A stretch of 64,000 nt of DNA from Streptomyces sporangiiformans (GTDB lineage Bacteria; Actinomycetota; Actinomycetes; Streptomycetales; Streptomycetaceae), in NCBI RefSeq assembly GCF_005768555.2, contig NZ_VCHX02000158.1, forward strand, positions 1 to 64,000. Reading direction: 5' to 3'. Below the pieces are notes generated by a model. That model was given only the letters and a program-made list of their open reading frames with translations. It ran no database searches and was not told where the DNA came from. Of the stretch, positions 33,152-41,590 are shown in pieces. The translations under genes were made by a program, and so were the position numbers. Each line of letters starts with the position of its first letter. Position 1 is the stretch's first letter.

Positions 33152-34519
33152 ATGAGTACGAGCGAGCAGGCGGATGTGGTGGTCGTCGGGATGGGGCCGG
33201 GCGGTGAGTATGTCGCGGGCACGCTGGCCGGCGCCGGACTGGACGTGGTGGGCGTCGAGGCGGAACTCGTGGGCGGTGAGTGTCCGTACTGGGGGTGTGT
33301 GCCCAGCAAGATGATGATCCGGGCCGGGAACCTGCTCGCCGAGGCGGGCCGGATCCCCGCTCTCGCCGGTGAGGCGGTCGTGACCCCGGACTGGGAGAAG
33401 GTCGCCGGCCGTATCCGTGACGAGGCGACCGACGACTGGAACGACCAGGTGGCCGCCGACCGGTTCACGGCCAAGGGCGGCCGGCTCGTCCGGGGGAGGG
33501 GACGTCTTTCCGGGCCGCGCCAAGTCACCGTCGGGGAGCGGACGTTCGATGCCCGGCGCGGTGTCGTGCTGGCCACCGGCACCCGGCCCCGGATTCCCCC
33601 GGTGCCCGGTCTGGACGAAACGCCGTACTGGACCAACCGGGACGCCATGGCGGCCAAGGAACTGCCGGCGTCGTTGATCGTGCTCGGCGGGGGCGCCATC
33701 GGCGTCGAACTCGCCCAGGTCTTCGCACGCTTCAAGTGCGCGGTGACGGTCATCGAGGGACAGGACCGGCTGCTGGCACAGGAGGAGCCCGAGGCGGGGG
33801 AGCTGGCCGCCGAGGCGCTGCGCGCGGACGGGGTCACCGTTCTCACGAGTACTCGGGCGCGGCAGGTCGGCCACGACGATGCCGCCTTCACCGTGCGGCT
33901 GGAGGGAGCCGGGGAGTTGCTGCGGGCAGAGCGGCTTCTCGTCGCCACCGGGCGCCATGCCGACCTGGCCGCGCTGGGGGTCGGCACGGTGGGGCTCGAT
34001 CCGTCGGCGGGAGGCGTGCCCACGGACGGGCAGATGCGCGCCGGGGACGGGCTGTGGGCGGTCGGTGACATCACCGGCCGGGGCGCCTTCACCCATGTCT
34101 CGATGTACCAGGCGCAGATCGCCGTCCGGGACATCCTCGGGCAGCCCGGTCCCGACGCCGACTACCGGGCGCTGCCTCGCGTCACCTTCACCGATCCGGA
34201 GATCGGGGCCGTCGGGTTGACGGAGCGTCAGGCGATGGAGCAGGGACTGCGGGTGCGCACCAGCGTGCTGTCCGTCACCTCCTCCACGCGCGGCTGGGTC
34301 CACGGGGCGGGCAACGAGGGGTTCATCAAGCTCGTCGAGGACGCCGACCGGGGTGTACTGATCGGCGCGACATCGGCGGGGCCGGCGGGCGGCGAGGTGC
34401 TCTACGGGCTGAACGTGGCCGTGCACGCCGAGGTCCCCGTCGACCGGCTGCGGCACATGATCTACACCTACCCGACCTTCCACCGGACGATCGAGGCGGC
34501 TCTGGGAGCCCTCAGCTGA
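33152..34519 (+). CDS. Pyridine nucleotide-disulfide oxidoreductase (class I flavoprotein)
   Basis: 455 residues, ATG at 33152 after GGAGAG. FAD-binding GMGPGGEYVAGTLAGAG at the N terminus, redox-active disulfide C-P-Y-W-G-C in GGECPYWGCVPSK (~residues 42-54), NAD(P)-binding GGGAIGVELAQVFARF and the C-terminal dimer interface HMIYTYPTFHRTIEAAL. The active-site spacing matches the mercuric reductase/lipoamide dehydrogenase class, but no 2-oxoacid dehydrogenase or mercury gene is nearby, so the substrate is unknown. It stands alone, ending before a strong terminator hairpin. Confidence 0.9.
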   Translation: MSTSEQADVVVVGMGPGGEYVAGTLAGAGLDVVGVEAELVGGECPYWGCVPSKMMIRAGNLLAEAGRIPALAGEAVVTPDWEKVAGRIRDEATDDWNDQVAADRFTAKGGRLVRGRGRLSGPRQVTVGERTFDARRGVVLATGTRPRIPPVPGLDETPYWTNRDAMAAKELPASLIVLGGGAIGVELAQVFARFKCAVTVIEGQDRLLAQEEPEAGELAAEALRADGVTVLTSTRARQVGHDDAAFTVRLEGAGELLRAERLLVATGRHADLAALGVGTVGLDPSAGGVPTDGQMRAGDGLWAVGDITGRGAFTHVSMYQAQIAVRDILGQPGPDADYRALPRVTFTDPEIGAVGLTERQAMEQGLRVRTSVLSVTSSTRGWVHGAGNEGFIKLVEDADRGVLIGATSAGPAGGEVLYGLNVAVHAEVPVDRLRHMIYTYPTFHRTIEAALGALS

Positions 34520-34639
34520 GCCGCACTCCGTTCACGGACGCGGGCCCGACGGTGATGCCACGGCCCACGGCGGTGGCGCACCATGGCGGCCCGTGACCCG
34601 GGCCAATCGCACGGGTGCAACCACCCTCCGAGACGGACG

Positions 34640-34679
34640 AGCCGCGCGGACGACCCCGTACGGGGCCCTCCGCGCGGCT
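34640..34679. terminator. Strong bidirectional terminator hairpin
   Basis: An 11-bp perfect stem AGCCGCGCGGA (34640-34650) / TCCGCGCGGCT (34669-34679) encloses a second small palindrome CCCCGTACGGGG (34654-34665). It sits between two convergent genes. Confidence 0.75.
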
Positions 34680-34695
34680 GTTGTGCGGTGCCCCG

Positions 34696-35415
34696 TCAGC
34701 TGGTCGCACCCACCGCTTCGCGGATCAGGTCGGCGACCTCCTTGGGCTGGGACACGGCGACGGCGTGCGAGGCGCCCTCGAGTTCGACGACCGTCGCCCC
34801 GGCCCGCTTGGCGCCGAAGCGCTGGACCTCGGGGTTGATCGCCTCGTCCGCGCCGGCCACGAGCGCCCAGGACGGCTTGGTCCGCCACGCGGCGGCCGAG
34901 GCCGGCTCCGTGAACACCGAGGCGGCCAGCGGACGTTGCGCGACCGCGAGGACCTCGGTGGCGGCGGCCGGGACGTCGGCGGCGAAGATGGCCGGGAACG
35001 CCTCGGGCTTGATGGTGACCTCGACCGCGGGCTCCTCCGCTCCCTCGACGGGGTACGTCCACTCCTTCAGGTTGCTGACCAGCGGCGCGAGCGGGAAGCG
35101 GCCCTGCAACTCGCCCAGGTTCTCGCCCTGTTCGGGGACGTAGGCCGCGACGTAGACCAGCCCGACGACGTTCTCCGTGGTGCCGGCCACGGTGATGATC
35201 GCACCCCCGTAGGAGTGGCCGACCAGGACGACCGGGCCGTCGATCTGCGAAGCCAGGGAGGCGATGTACGCGGCGTCGGACGCCAGGCCGCGCAGTGGGT
35301 TCGGCGCCGCCACCACGGGGATGCCGTGCTGCTGCAGCTCCGCGATGACGCCGGACCAGCTGGATGCGTCCGCGAAGGCACCGTGCACGAGAAGGGCGGT
35401 GGGGGTGGTGGACAT
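34696..35415 (-). CDS. Alpha/beta hydrolase
   Basis: 239 residues. Alpha/beta hydrolase fold with oxyanion segment LLVHGAFADASSW, nucleophile Ser in VGHSYGG (~residues 66-72) and a catalytic His near the C terminus (GASHAVAVSQP). Of the esterase/EstC-like group that often carries no signal peptide. It lies 22 bases after another hydrolase gene on the same strand and probably shares its transcript. Substrate unknown. Confidence 0.85.
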   Translation of the reverse strand: MSTTPTALLVHGAFADASSWSGVIAELQQHGIPVVAAPNPLRGLASDAAYIASLASQIDGPVVLVGHSYGGAIITVAGTTENVVGLVYVAAYVPEQGENLGELQGRFPLAPLVSNLKEWTYPVEGAEEPAVEVTIKPEAFPAIFAADVPAAATEVLAVAQRPLAASVFTEPASAAAWRTKPSWALVAGADEAINPEVQRFGAKRAGATVVELEGASHAVAVSQPKEVADLIREAVGATS

Positions 35416-35437
35416 GGCGGGTTCTCCTTGTCGGATT

Positions 35438-36409
35438 TCAGTGATCGTGGAGCGCGGTGCGCAGGGTGCCGACGGCCATCGTGATCGCGGCCTCGGCGGC
35501 GTGCGTCTCGCGCAGGGCGTTGAGCATCACGAAGTCGTGGATGATGCCCTGGAAGCGCACGGCGGTCACCGGGACGCCGGCTTCGCGCAGCTTGTTGGCG
35601 TACGCCTCGCCCTCGTCGCGCAGCACGTCCGCCTCGCCGGTGATGACCAGGGCGGGCGGCAGCCCGGCGAGCTGCTCGGTGGTGGCGCGCAGCGGGGACG
35701 CGGTGATCTGGGCGCGCTCCGCCTCGTCGGTCGTGTACTGGTCCCAGAACCACCGCATGCCGTCGCGGCGCAGGAAGTAGCCGGTGGCGAACTGGTGGTA
35801 GGAACCGGTGTCGAAGTTCGCGTCGGTGACCGGGTAGAACAGCACCTGCTGGACGAGGGGGACGCCGCCGCGCTCCTTGGCCATGAGCGTCAGCGCGGCG
35901 GTCATGTTGCCGCCGACGGAGTCCCCGGCCACCGCGAGCCGGGAGCCGTCCAGGTCCTTGGACGCGCCCTCCTCGACGACCCACCGGGCGACCACGAAGT
36001 TCTGCTCGATGGCGACCGGGTAGCGGGCCTCGGGGGAGAGGTCGTACTCGGGGAAGACCACGGCGGCGTTCGCGCCGACGGCGAGTTCGCGCACCAGGCG
36101 GTCGTGGGTGTGGGCGTTGCCGAACACCCAGCCCGCGCCGTGGATGTAGAGGATCACCGGCAGCGTCCCCTCGGCACCGGCGGGCTTGACGATGCGGGCC
36201 CGGACACTGCCCGTCGGGCCCCCCGGGACGGTGATCCACTCCTCGTCGATGGCCGGCTTCTCGATCTCGCCGGACTGCACTTCGTCGACCGCCTTCCGGC
36301 CCTCGGCGGGCGGCAGGTCGAAGAGGTAGGGCGGGTTGGCGGTGGCTTCCGCGAAGGTGGCTGCCGCCGGCTCCAGGACCGGCTGAACCGGCTCGACGGT
36401 GTCGGACAT
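35438..36409 (-). CDS. Alpha/beta hydrolase, hormone-sensitive-lipase type
   Basis: 323 residues from ATG at 36409, with AGGAG upstream. HSL-family features: the oxyanion sequence YIHGAGWVFGN (an HGAGW variant of HGGG), nucleophile GDSVGG (~residues 163-168), catalytic Asp in TGEADVLRDEG and His in GIIHDF. It would hydrolyse short acyl or aryl esters. The promoter region it shares with the divergent amidohydrolase contains a triple 12-base repeat (36522-36557). Confidence 0.87.
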   Translation of the reverse strand: MSDTVEPVQPVLEPAAATFAEATANPPYLFDLPPAEGRKAVDEVQSGEIEKPAIDEEWITVPGGPTGSVRARIVKPAGAEGTLPVILYIHGAGWVFGNAHTHDRLVRELAVGANAAVVFPEYDLSPEARYPVAIEQNFVVARWVVEEGASKDLDGSRLAVAGDSVGGNMTAALTLMAKERGGVPLVQQVLFYPVTDANFDTGSYHQFATGYFLRRDGMRWFWDQYTTDEAERAQITASPLRATTEQLAGLPPALVITGEADVLRDEGEAYANKLREAGVPVTAVRFQGIIHDFVMLNALRETHAAEAAITMAVGTLRTALHDH

Positions 36410-36521
36410 GTAATTCTCCTGAGGTTTCGCACGCCTGATCTGATCTGTAGGTGCGTCGGTCAGCACGCTAAAACCGGAAAGCGGCCGGGAATTGCCCACG
36501 AGTGCACCGGAGCTGACCTCA

Positions 36522-36557
36522 CAGCGCACGGAGCAGCGCACGGAGCAGCGCACGAAA
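36522..36557. repeat. Three tandem 12-base repeats in a divergent promoter region
   Basis: CAGCGCACGGAG occurs twice in direct succession, and a third unit differs in its last three bases (CAGCGCACGAAA). The repeats lie between the divergent hydrolase (start 36409) and amidohydrolase (start ~36686). They could be activator-binding iterons or simple slippage repeats. Confidence 0.7.
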
Positions 36558-36685
36558 GGGTCGCGGAAAGAGGCAGTGCGCTGTCGGTACGAATTCAGTG
36601 CGCTGCCGGGACACATGGGCCTGTCCGTCAGCAATAGCGTGACGGCTCGAATCAAAAGCCGTTCGACTTCAGGAGGTTGGCCACG

Positions 36686-38575
36686 TTGTCCACGATGCCG
36701 GTCGGTGGGCTGGTTCCCCGCGCCACAGACGACGCCGCGGACCTGGTCGTCCGCAACGCGAAGATCCACACGGGAGACCCGGTCCGCCCGCAGGCCGGGG
36801 CGGTCGCCATCCGCGACGGTGTCATCACCGCCGTCGGCGACGACAAGGACATCGCGCTACAGATCGGCCCGGGCACAAAGGTGGTCGACGCACTCGGCCG
36901 ACGGATGATCCCCGGCCTCAACGACTCCCACCTGCACGTCATCCGCGGCGGGCTGAACTACGTACTGGAGCTGCGCTGGGACGGCGTTCCCACCCTCCGC
37001 CAGGGCCTGGCGATGCTGCGCGAGCAGGCGGCCCGTACGCCCAAGGGCCAGTGGGTACGGGTGGTGGGGGGCTGGTCGGCCGAGCAGTTCACCGAACGGC
37101 GGCTGCCGACCGTCGCCGAGCTGAACGCCGCCGCGCCGGACACCCCGGTGTTCGTCCTGCACCTGTACCAGTCGGCGGTACTCAACCGCGCGGCGCTCAA
37201 GGCCGCCGGATACACCAGGGACACCCCCGACCCCAAGGGCGGGCAGATCGTACGGGGCCGGGACGGCGAGCCCACGGGCATGCTGCTGGCCGCTCCGAGC
37301 GCCCTGATCCTCTACTCGACCCTGGCCAAGGCCCCGGTCCTGGAGGGCGAGGACAAGAAGACCTCCACCCGTCACTTCCTGCGGGAACTCAACAGGTTCG
37401 GACTCACGTCGGCGATCGACGCGGCCGGCGGATTCCAGAACTTCCCCGACAACTACGACACGGTCGCCGAACTGGCCAAGGCCGGACAGCTTTCCCTGCG
37501 CATCGCCTATCACCTCTTCCCACAGACCCCCGGCCAGGAAAACGACGACCTGGCGCGCTGGATCGAAATGGCCCGCCCCGAGGACGGGGACGCATGGCTG
37601 CGACTCAACGGCGCGGGAGAGAATCTCACCTGGGCGGCAGCGGATTTCGAGAACTTCGCCCAGCCGCGCCCGGAACTCACTCCGGACTACGAGGCGGCAT
37701 TCGAGAAGGCCGTACGCCTCCTCATGGAAAACGGCTGGGGATTCCGGCTGCACGCCACCTATGACGAGACCATCCGCCGCGACCTCGCGGTATTCGAGAA
37801 GCTCGGCGCGGAAGGACTTTTCCCGGCTGGAAACCGGTGGCTTTTCGACCACGCCGAGACCGTGTCCGCCGACAGCCTCGACCGCATCGCCGCCCTCGGC
37901 GGAGCCATCTCCGTGCAGAACCGGCTGTCCTTCCAGGGCGAGGCCTTCGTACGCCGCTACGGCCCCGGCGCCGCAGCGGACGCCCCTCCGATCCGCGCCA
38001 TGCTGGACCGCGGCCTGACCGTCGGCGCGGGCACCGACGCCACCCGTGTCTCCACGTACAACCCGTGGATCGCCCTGCACTGGCTGGTCACCGGCCGCAC
38101 CGTCGGCGACCTGGTCGTCCGCCCTCCGCACAACCGCGTCGATCGGCGGACCGCGCTGGCGATGTTCACCGAGGCGGGAGCCACGCTGACCGGTGAGGAG
38201 GGCGTCAAGGGTGTCCTGCGGCCGGGATACCTCGGAGATCTCGCCCTCCTGTCCGAAGACTACTTCGCCGTGCCCGAGCCGGACATCGCCCACATCGAGT
38301 CCCTGCTGACGGTCGTCGGCGGCCGAATCGTCTACGCCACCGCCGAGTACGAGGGCCTCGACGAGGAACTGCCGCCCGTCAGCCCGGCCTGGAGCCCGGT
38401 GGCGCGCTTCGGTGGCTATCAGGCCACACCGTTCTCCGGCCTGTCGGGCAGCCGCCAGGCCGAGTTGCTCGGCCAGGCCGTCGCCGAGTCCGAGCAGCAC
38501 CGTCAGTGGCGTGTCCGTCGAGGGCTCGCCCCGGAGACCGGGAGACCGGTCTTCGACCCCTGTTTCTCTCTCTGA
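36686..38575 (+). CDS. Amidohydrolase (YtcJ-like metal-dependent hydrolase)
   Basis: About 629 residues. The start is chosen as TTG at 36686, nine bases after AGGAGG (36671-36676). An ATG at 36695 is 18 bases away and a TTG at 36677 touches the site, so the exact start is uncertain. An amidohydrolase TIM barrel: metal ligands in GLNDSHLHV (HxH), later His in GFRLHATYDE and FDHAETV, and Asp in GAGTDATRVSTYNPW. The small beta-sandwich is formed by both ends (LVVRNAKIHTGDPV; LRPGYLGDLALLSEDYF). YtcJ-type enzymes hydrolyse amides or formyl groups. It heads a run with an isochorismatase-like gene and two membrane proteins. Confidence 0.9.
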   Translation: MSTMPVGGLVPRATDDAADLVVRNAKIHTGDPVRPQAGAVAIRDGVITAVGDDKDIALQIGPGTKVVDALGRRMIPGLNDSHLHVIRGGLNYVLELRWDGVPTLRQGLAMLREQAARTPKGQWVRVVGGWSAEQFTERRLPTVAELNAAAPDTPVFVLHLYQSAVLNRAALKAAGYTRDTPDPKGGQIVRGRDGEPTGMLLAAPSALILYSTLAKAPVLEGEDKKTSTRHFLRELNRFGLTSAIDAAGGFQNFPDNYDTVAELAKAGQLSLRIAYHLFPQTPGQENDDLARWIEMARPEDGDAWLRLNGAGENLTWAAADFENFAQPRPELTPDYEAAFEKAVRLLMENGWGFRLHATYDETIRRDLAVFEKLGAEGLFPAGNRWLFDHAETVSADSLDRIAALGGAISVQNRLSFQGEAFVRRYGPGAAADAPPIRAMLDRGLTVGAGTDATRVSTYNPWIALHWLVTGRTVGDLVVRPPHNRVDRRTALAMFTEAGATLTGEEGVKGVLRPGYLGDLALLSEDYFAVPEPDIAHIESLLTVVGGRIVYATAEYEGLDEELPPVSPAWSPVARFGGYQATPFSGLSGSRQAELLGQAVAESEQHRQWRVRRGLAPETGRPVFDPCFSL

Positions 38576-38609
38576 GAGATCCACCCCTCACCCACAGAAA
38601 GGCACGTAC

Positions 38610-39272
38610 ATGGTCACCATCGATGAGGTCACCGCGGTCCCCAGCCCCGACCTGCTCACCCCCGACAACTGCGCGGTGCTGTTCGTGGACCACCAGCCGC
38701 AGATGTTCTTCGGTACCGGCAGCGGCGACCGCACAGCGATCATCAACTCCACCGTGGGCCTGGCGAAGGCGGCCAAGGTGTTCGACGTTCCGGTGGTCCT
38801 GAGCACGGTGGCCGCTGAGTCCTTCTCGGGACCGCTCATGCCCCAGCTGGCCGACGTCTTCCCCGACCAGAAGATCATCGACCGCACCACGATGAACGCC
38901 TGGGAGGACGTCGCCTTCGTCGAGGCCGTCAAGGCGACCGGCCGCAAGAAGCTCGTCATCGCCGGGCTGTGGACCGAGGTGTGCGTCGTTCTGCCCACGA
39001 TGTCCGCCCTCGCCCAGGGCTATGAGGTCTACGTCGTCACGGACGCGTCCGGCGGCGTCAGCCCGCAGGGACACGAGCACGCCGTCGAGCGCATGGTCCA
39101 GGGCGGCGCGGTACCGGTCACCTGGGTGCAGGTACTTCTCGAGCTCCAGCGTGACTGGGCGCGCGCGGAGACGTACGTGCCCGTCACGGAGCTGGTCAAG
39201 GAGCACGCCGGTGCCTACGGCCTCGGGGTCGTGTACGCGCAGGCGGTCATCGGCGCCCACGCGGCCGGCTGA
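38610..39272 (+). CDS. Isochorismatase-fold hydrolase (YcaC-like)
   Basis: 220 residues from ATG at 38610. The isochorismatase/cysteine hydrolase fold has D27 in VLFVDHQPQM and nucleophile C125 in GLWTEVCVVL; the segment DRTTMNAWED is typical of the YcaC branch. Such enzymes hydrolyse amides or related bonds. The gene follows the amidohydrolase by 34 bases, so the two may act in sequence on one nitrogen compound; this is inference. Confidence 0.88.
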   Translation: MVTIDEVTAVPSPDLLTPDNCAVLFVDHQPQMFFGTGSGDRTAIINSTVGLAKAAKVFDVPVVLSTVAAESFSGPLMPQLADVFPDQKIIDRTTMNAWEDVAFVEAVKATGRKKLVIAGLWTEVCVVLPTMSALAQGYEVYVVTDASGGVSPQGHEHAVERMVQGGAVPVTWVQVLLELQRDWARAETYVPVTELVKEHAGAYGLGVVYAQAVIGAHAAG

Positions 39273-39324
39273 CGCAGGGCCGGACAGGAACACGTAGGCA
39301 CAGACAGGAACAGGCAGGAACGCG

Positions 39325-39849
39325 ATGGACACCGGACTGTTGGTTCTCCGGCTGGTGGTGGGTCTCCTCGTCGCCGGACATGGAGTGCAGAAGGTCAGCT
39401 TCCGTCTCGGCGGCAACGGCCTCGCGGGCGGAACCGAGGAGTTCCGGCACGACGGCTTCCGCGGCGGCAGGCTCACCGCGCTCGCCGCGGGCGGCACCCA
39501 GGTCGGCGCCGGCCTGTTCCTGGCGGCCGGATTACTCACTCCCGCGGCGGCGATGGCCGCCATGGGGGTGATGACGGTCGCGAGCACCGTCAAGTGGCAC
39601 AACGGGCTCTGGGTACAGAACGACGGGTACGAGTACCCGGTGGTCCTGGTCGTCGTCTCCGCGGCGCTGGCACTCACCGGTCCCGGCCGGTGGTCGGCCG
39701 ACCATGCCCTCGGGCTGGCACCCTGGCCGTGGTGGATCTCCGTCGCGGTCATCGTGTCCGGCCCGGTCAGCGGGCTGCTCACCCGTCTGTTTCTGCACCG
39801 TCCCGCCGTTTCGGAAGGAACAGCCCGGTATGCGCAAGCTGCTGATTGA
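39325..39849 (+). CDS. DoxX-family membrane protein
   Basis: 174 residues with four hydrophobic helices and the DoxX pattern VLRLVVGLLVAGHGVQKV at the N terminus. DoxX-type proteins are small quinone-associated or redox-linked membrane proteins, mostly of unknown function. Follows the isochorismatase-like gene by 52 bases and overlaps the next gene by 20 bases, so the last two are translationally coupled. Confidence 0.85.
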   Translation: MDTGLLVLRLVVGLLVAGHGVQKVSFRLGGNGLAGGTEEFRHDGFRGGRLTALAAGGTQVGAGLFLAAGLLTPAAAMAAMGVMTVASTVKWHNGLWVQNDGYEYPVVLVVVSAALALTGPGRWSADHALGLAPWPWWISVAVIVSGPVSGLLTRLFLHRPAVSEGTARYAQAAD

Positions 39850-40573
39850 CGCGGCTCGTACGCTGGCTCCGCCCAGGGACGACCGGCACGGCCCGCTGCC
39901 GCCGCTGATGCTGGCTCTGACCGTGGTGACCGGTCTGGTCGACGCCGTGAGCTATCTGGCGCTCGGGCACGTCTTCGTCGCCAACATGACCGGCAACGTG
40001 GTGTTCCTGGGGTTCGCCCTGGCGGGCGCGGAGGGACTGTCCGCCTCCGCGTCCGTCGTGTCGATGGCGGCGTTCCTTCTCGGCGCGCTGGCGGGAGGCC
40101 GGTTCGGCACCCGGTTCGCGGCCCACCGCGGGCGGCTGCTGACCATGGCGACGGCGCTGCAGTCCCTGCTCGTCGCCACGACCGTGATCACGGCCGTGGC
40201 GACGCACGGCGAGATGACGACCACGGTGCAGTACACCCTCATCGTGCTCCTCGGTCTCGCGATGGGGCTGCAGAACGCGGTCGTCCGGCGCCTGGGCGTC
40301 CCGGACCTGACCACGACCGTACTGACCCTCACCTTGACGGGACTGGCCGCGGACTCCACCCCGGCGGGCGGGGCGGCGCCCCGGCCCGGCCGGCGCGTCC
40401 TGTCCGTCCTGGCCATGTTCCTCGGAGCTCTCGTCGGCGCCGCGCTCCTGCTGCACACCGAACTCGCCCTCACCCTCACCCTGGGCCTGGCGCTGCTGCT
40501 GCTCGCGGTGACATCCACGGCGGCCCATCTGCTCTCGGCCTCCGACGCCGCATGGATCAAGCCGCAACCCTGA
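39830..40573 (+). CDS. DUF1275 (YoaK-like) membrane protein
   Basis: 247 residues from ATG at 39830, with AAGGAA upstream inside the preceding gene. Six hydrophobic segments. The family signature VVTGLVDAVSYLALGHVFVA and NMTGNVVFLGFALAG is at residues ~33-68. Function unknown; often found with stress or catabolic genes. It ends six bases before the convergent AraC gene. Confidence 0.88.
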   Translation: MRKLLIDAARTLAPPRDDRHGPLPPLMLALTVVTGLVDAVSYLALGHVFVANMTGNVVFLGFALAGAEGLSASASVVSMAAFLLGALAGGRFGTRFAAHRGRLLTMATALQSLLVATTVITAVATHGEMTTTVQYTLIVLLGLAMGLQNAVVRRLGVPDLTTTVLTLTLTGLAADSTPAGGAAPRPGRRVLSVLAMFLGALVGAALLLHTELALTLTLGLALLLLAVTSTAAHLLSASDAAWIKPQP

Positions 40574-40579
40574 CGTGTT

Positions 40580-41482
40580 CTACCGCCGGCGGGAGCGGGC
40601 ACCCGGGCCTGCCGTGTCCCGCCACTCGCTGGGCGACATGCCGTACGCGGCCCGGAACACCCGGCTGAAGTGCGTGGCGCTCAGGAAGCCCCAGCGACCC
40701 GCGACCGCGGCGATGGTCTGCCGCCCACGGACCCGGTGCATCAGGTCGCGACGGCACTCCTCCAGGCGACGGCGCTGGATCCACCGGCCGACGGTCGTGC
40801 CCTCGTCCTGGAACAGCTTGTGCAGGTAGCGCACCGAGATGTGATGGGCCCCGGCGATCACTTCCGGCGACAGGTCCGCGTCGGCCAGATGCAGATCGAT
40901 GAACCGCAGGATCCGCGACAGCATCGGCGACTTGGCGTCGGGCGTGCCCGTCGCGTCCCTGCCCAGCTGTTCCGTGGCCAGGGTGGCCAGGAGGTTGACG
41001 GCGTTCCAGGCGAGCATCTCCCCGACCGGGGGCTGTGACGAGGGGACCGTGTCCGCGAGTTCGGACAGGAACGGCGACAGCAGGGCTCCCAGTCGGGAGG
41101 ACCGGCTGACCGGAGCCGCCATCACGTGCCGTACGTCGTGCTCGTCCAGCCCCAGCGTCTCGCGCGCCAGGAGGAAGACCTTCAGACGGGCGTGCCCGGG
41201 AAAGTCCAGCAGCGGAGGACGGTCCGCGTCGTAGAAGCAGATGTCTCCGGGACCGAGGCCGACGTCCTGTGCGCGATCCCCGGCCGGGCCGCAGCCTCGT
41301 ATGCCGACCAGGAGGTACTCGCCGTTGCTTCGGGCGATCAGTTTGTGGGCCCCTGGTCGGGGCCACGGCTCTCCGGGCAGCTGCGTGGGCGTCCCGTCCG
41401 TGACGACGATGGCGAGGCCCATGGACATCGGGAACACCGTTTCGCCGCCCTCGGCCTGGATGGTGCTCATGCCAGACGTCAT
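40580..41482 (-). CDS. AraC-family transcriptional regulator
   Basis: 300 residues from ATG at 41482, which follows GGAGG by about ten bases; another ATG at 41521 is in frame but lacks a binding site. N-terminal AraC_binding_2 sensor domain (VGLGPGDICFYDADRPPLLD) and C-terminal double HTH (LSPEVIAGAHHISVRYLHKL; AGRWGFLSATHFSRVFRAAY). It resembles the AraC protein at 8.3 kb in architecture. It converges on the DoxX/DUF1275 genes, so its target is not obvious. Confidence 0.92.
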   Translation of the reverse strand: MTSGMSTIQAEGGETVFPMSMGLAIVVTDGTPTQLPGEPWPRPGAHKLIARSNGEYLLVGIRGCGPAGDRAQDVGLGPGDICFYDADRPPLLDFPGHARLKVFLLARETLGLDEHDVRHVMAAPVSRSSRLGALLSPFLSELADTVPSSQPPVGEMLAWNAVNLLATLATEQLGRDATGTPDAKSPMLSRILRFIDLHLADADLSPEVIAGAHHISVRYLHKLFQDEGTTVGRWIQRRRLEECRRDLMHRVRGRQTIAAVAGRWGFLSATHFSRVFRAAYGMSPSEWRDTAGPGARSRRR

Positions 41483-41590
41483 ATGTCTTCGCCTCCGTGC
41501 GGGCCGAATCAAGTCATTCACTGCCCACGGAGCCTAGGAATGATGATGTGCAAAAAGAGTGACAGAGAAGTGAGGGCGGCGATCCGCCGC

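Noticed and set aside
33152..34519. Mercuric reductase
   Set aside because: No extra C-terminal Cys pair, no MerT/MerP/MerR genes nearby; only the general disulfide reductase fold is supported.
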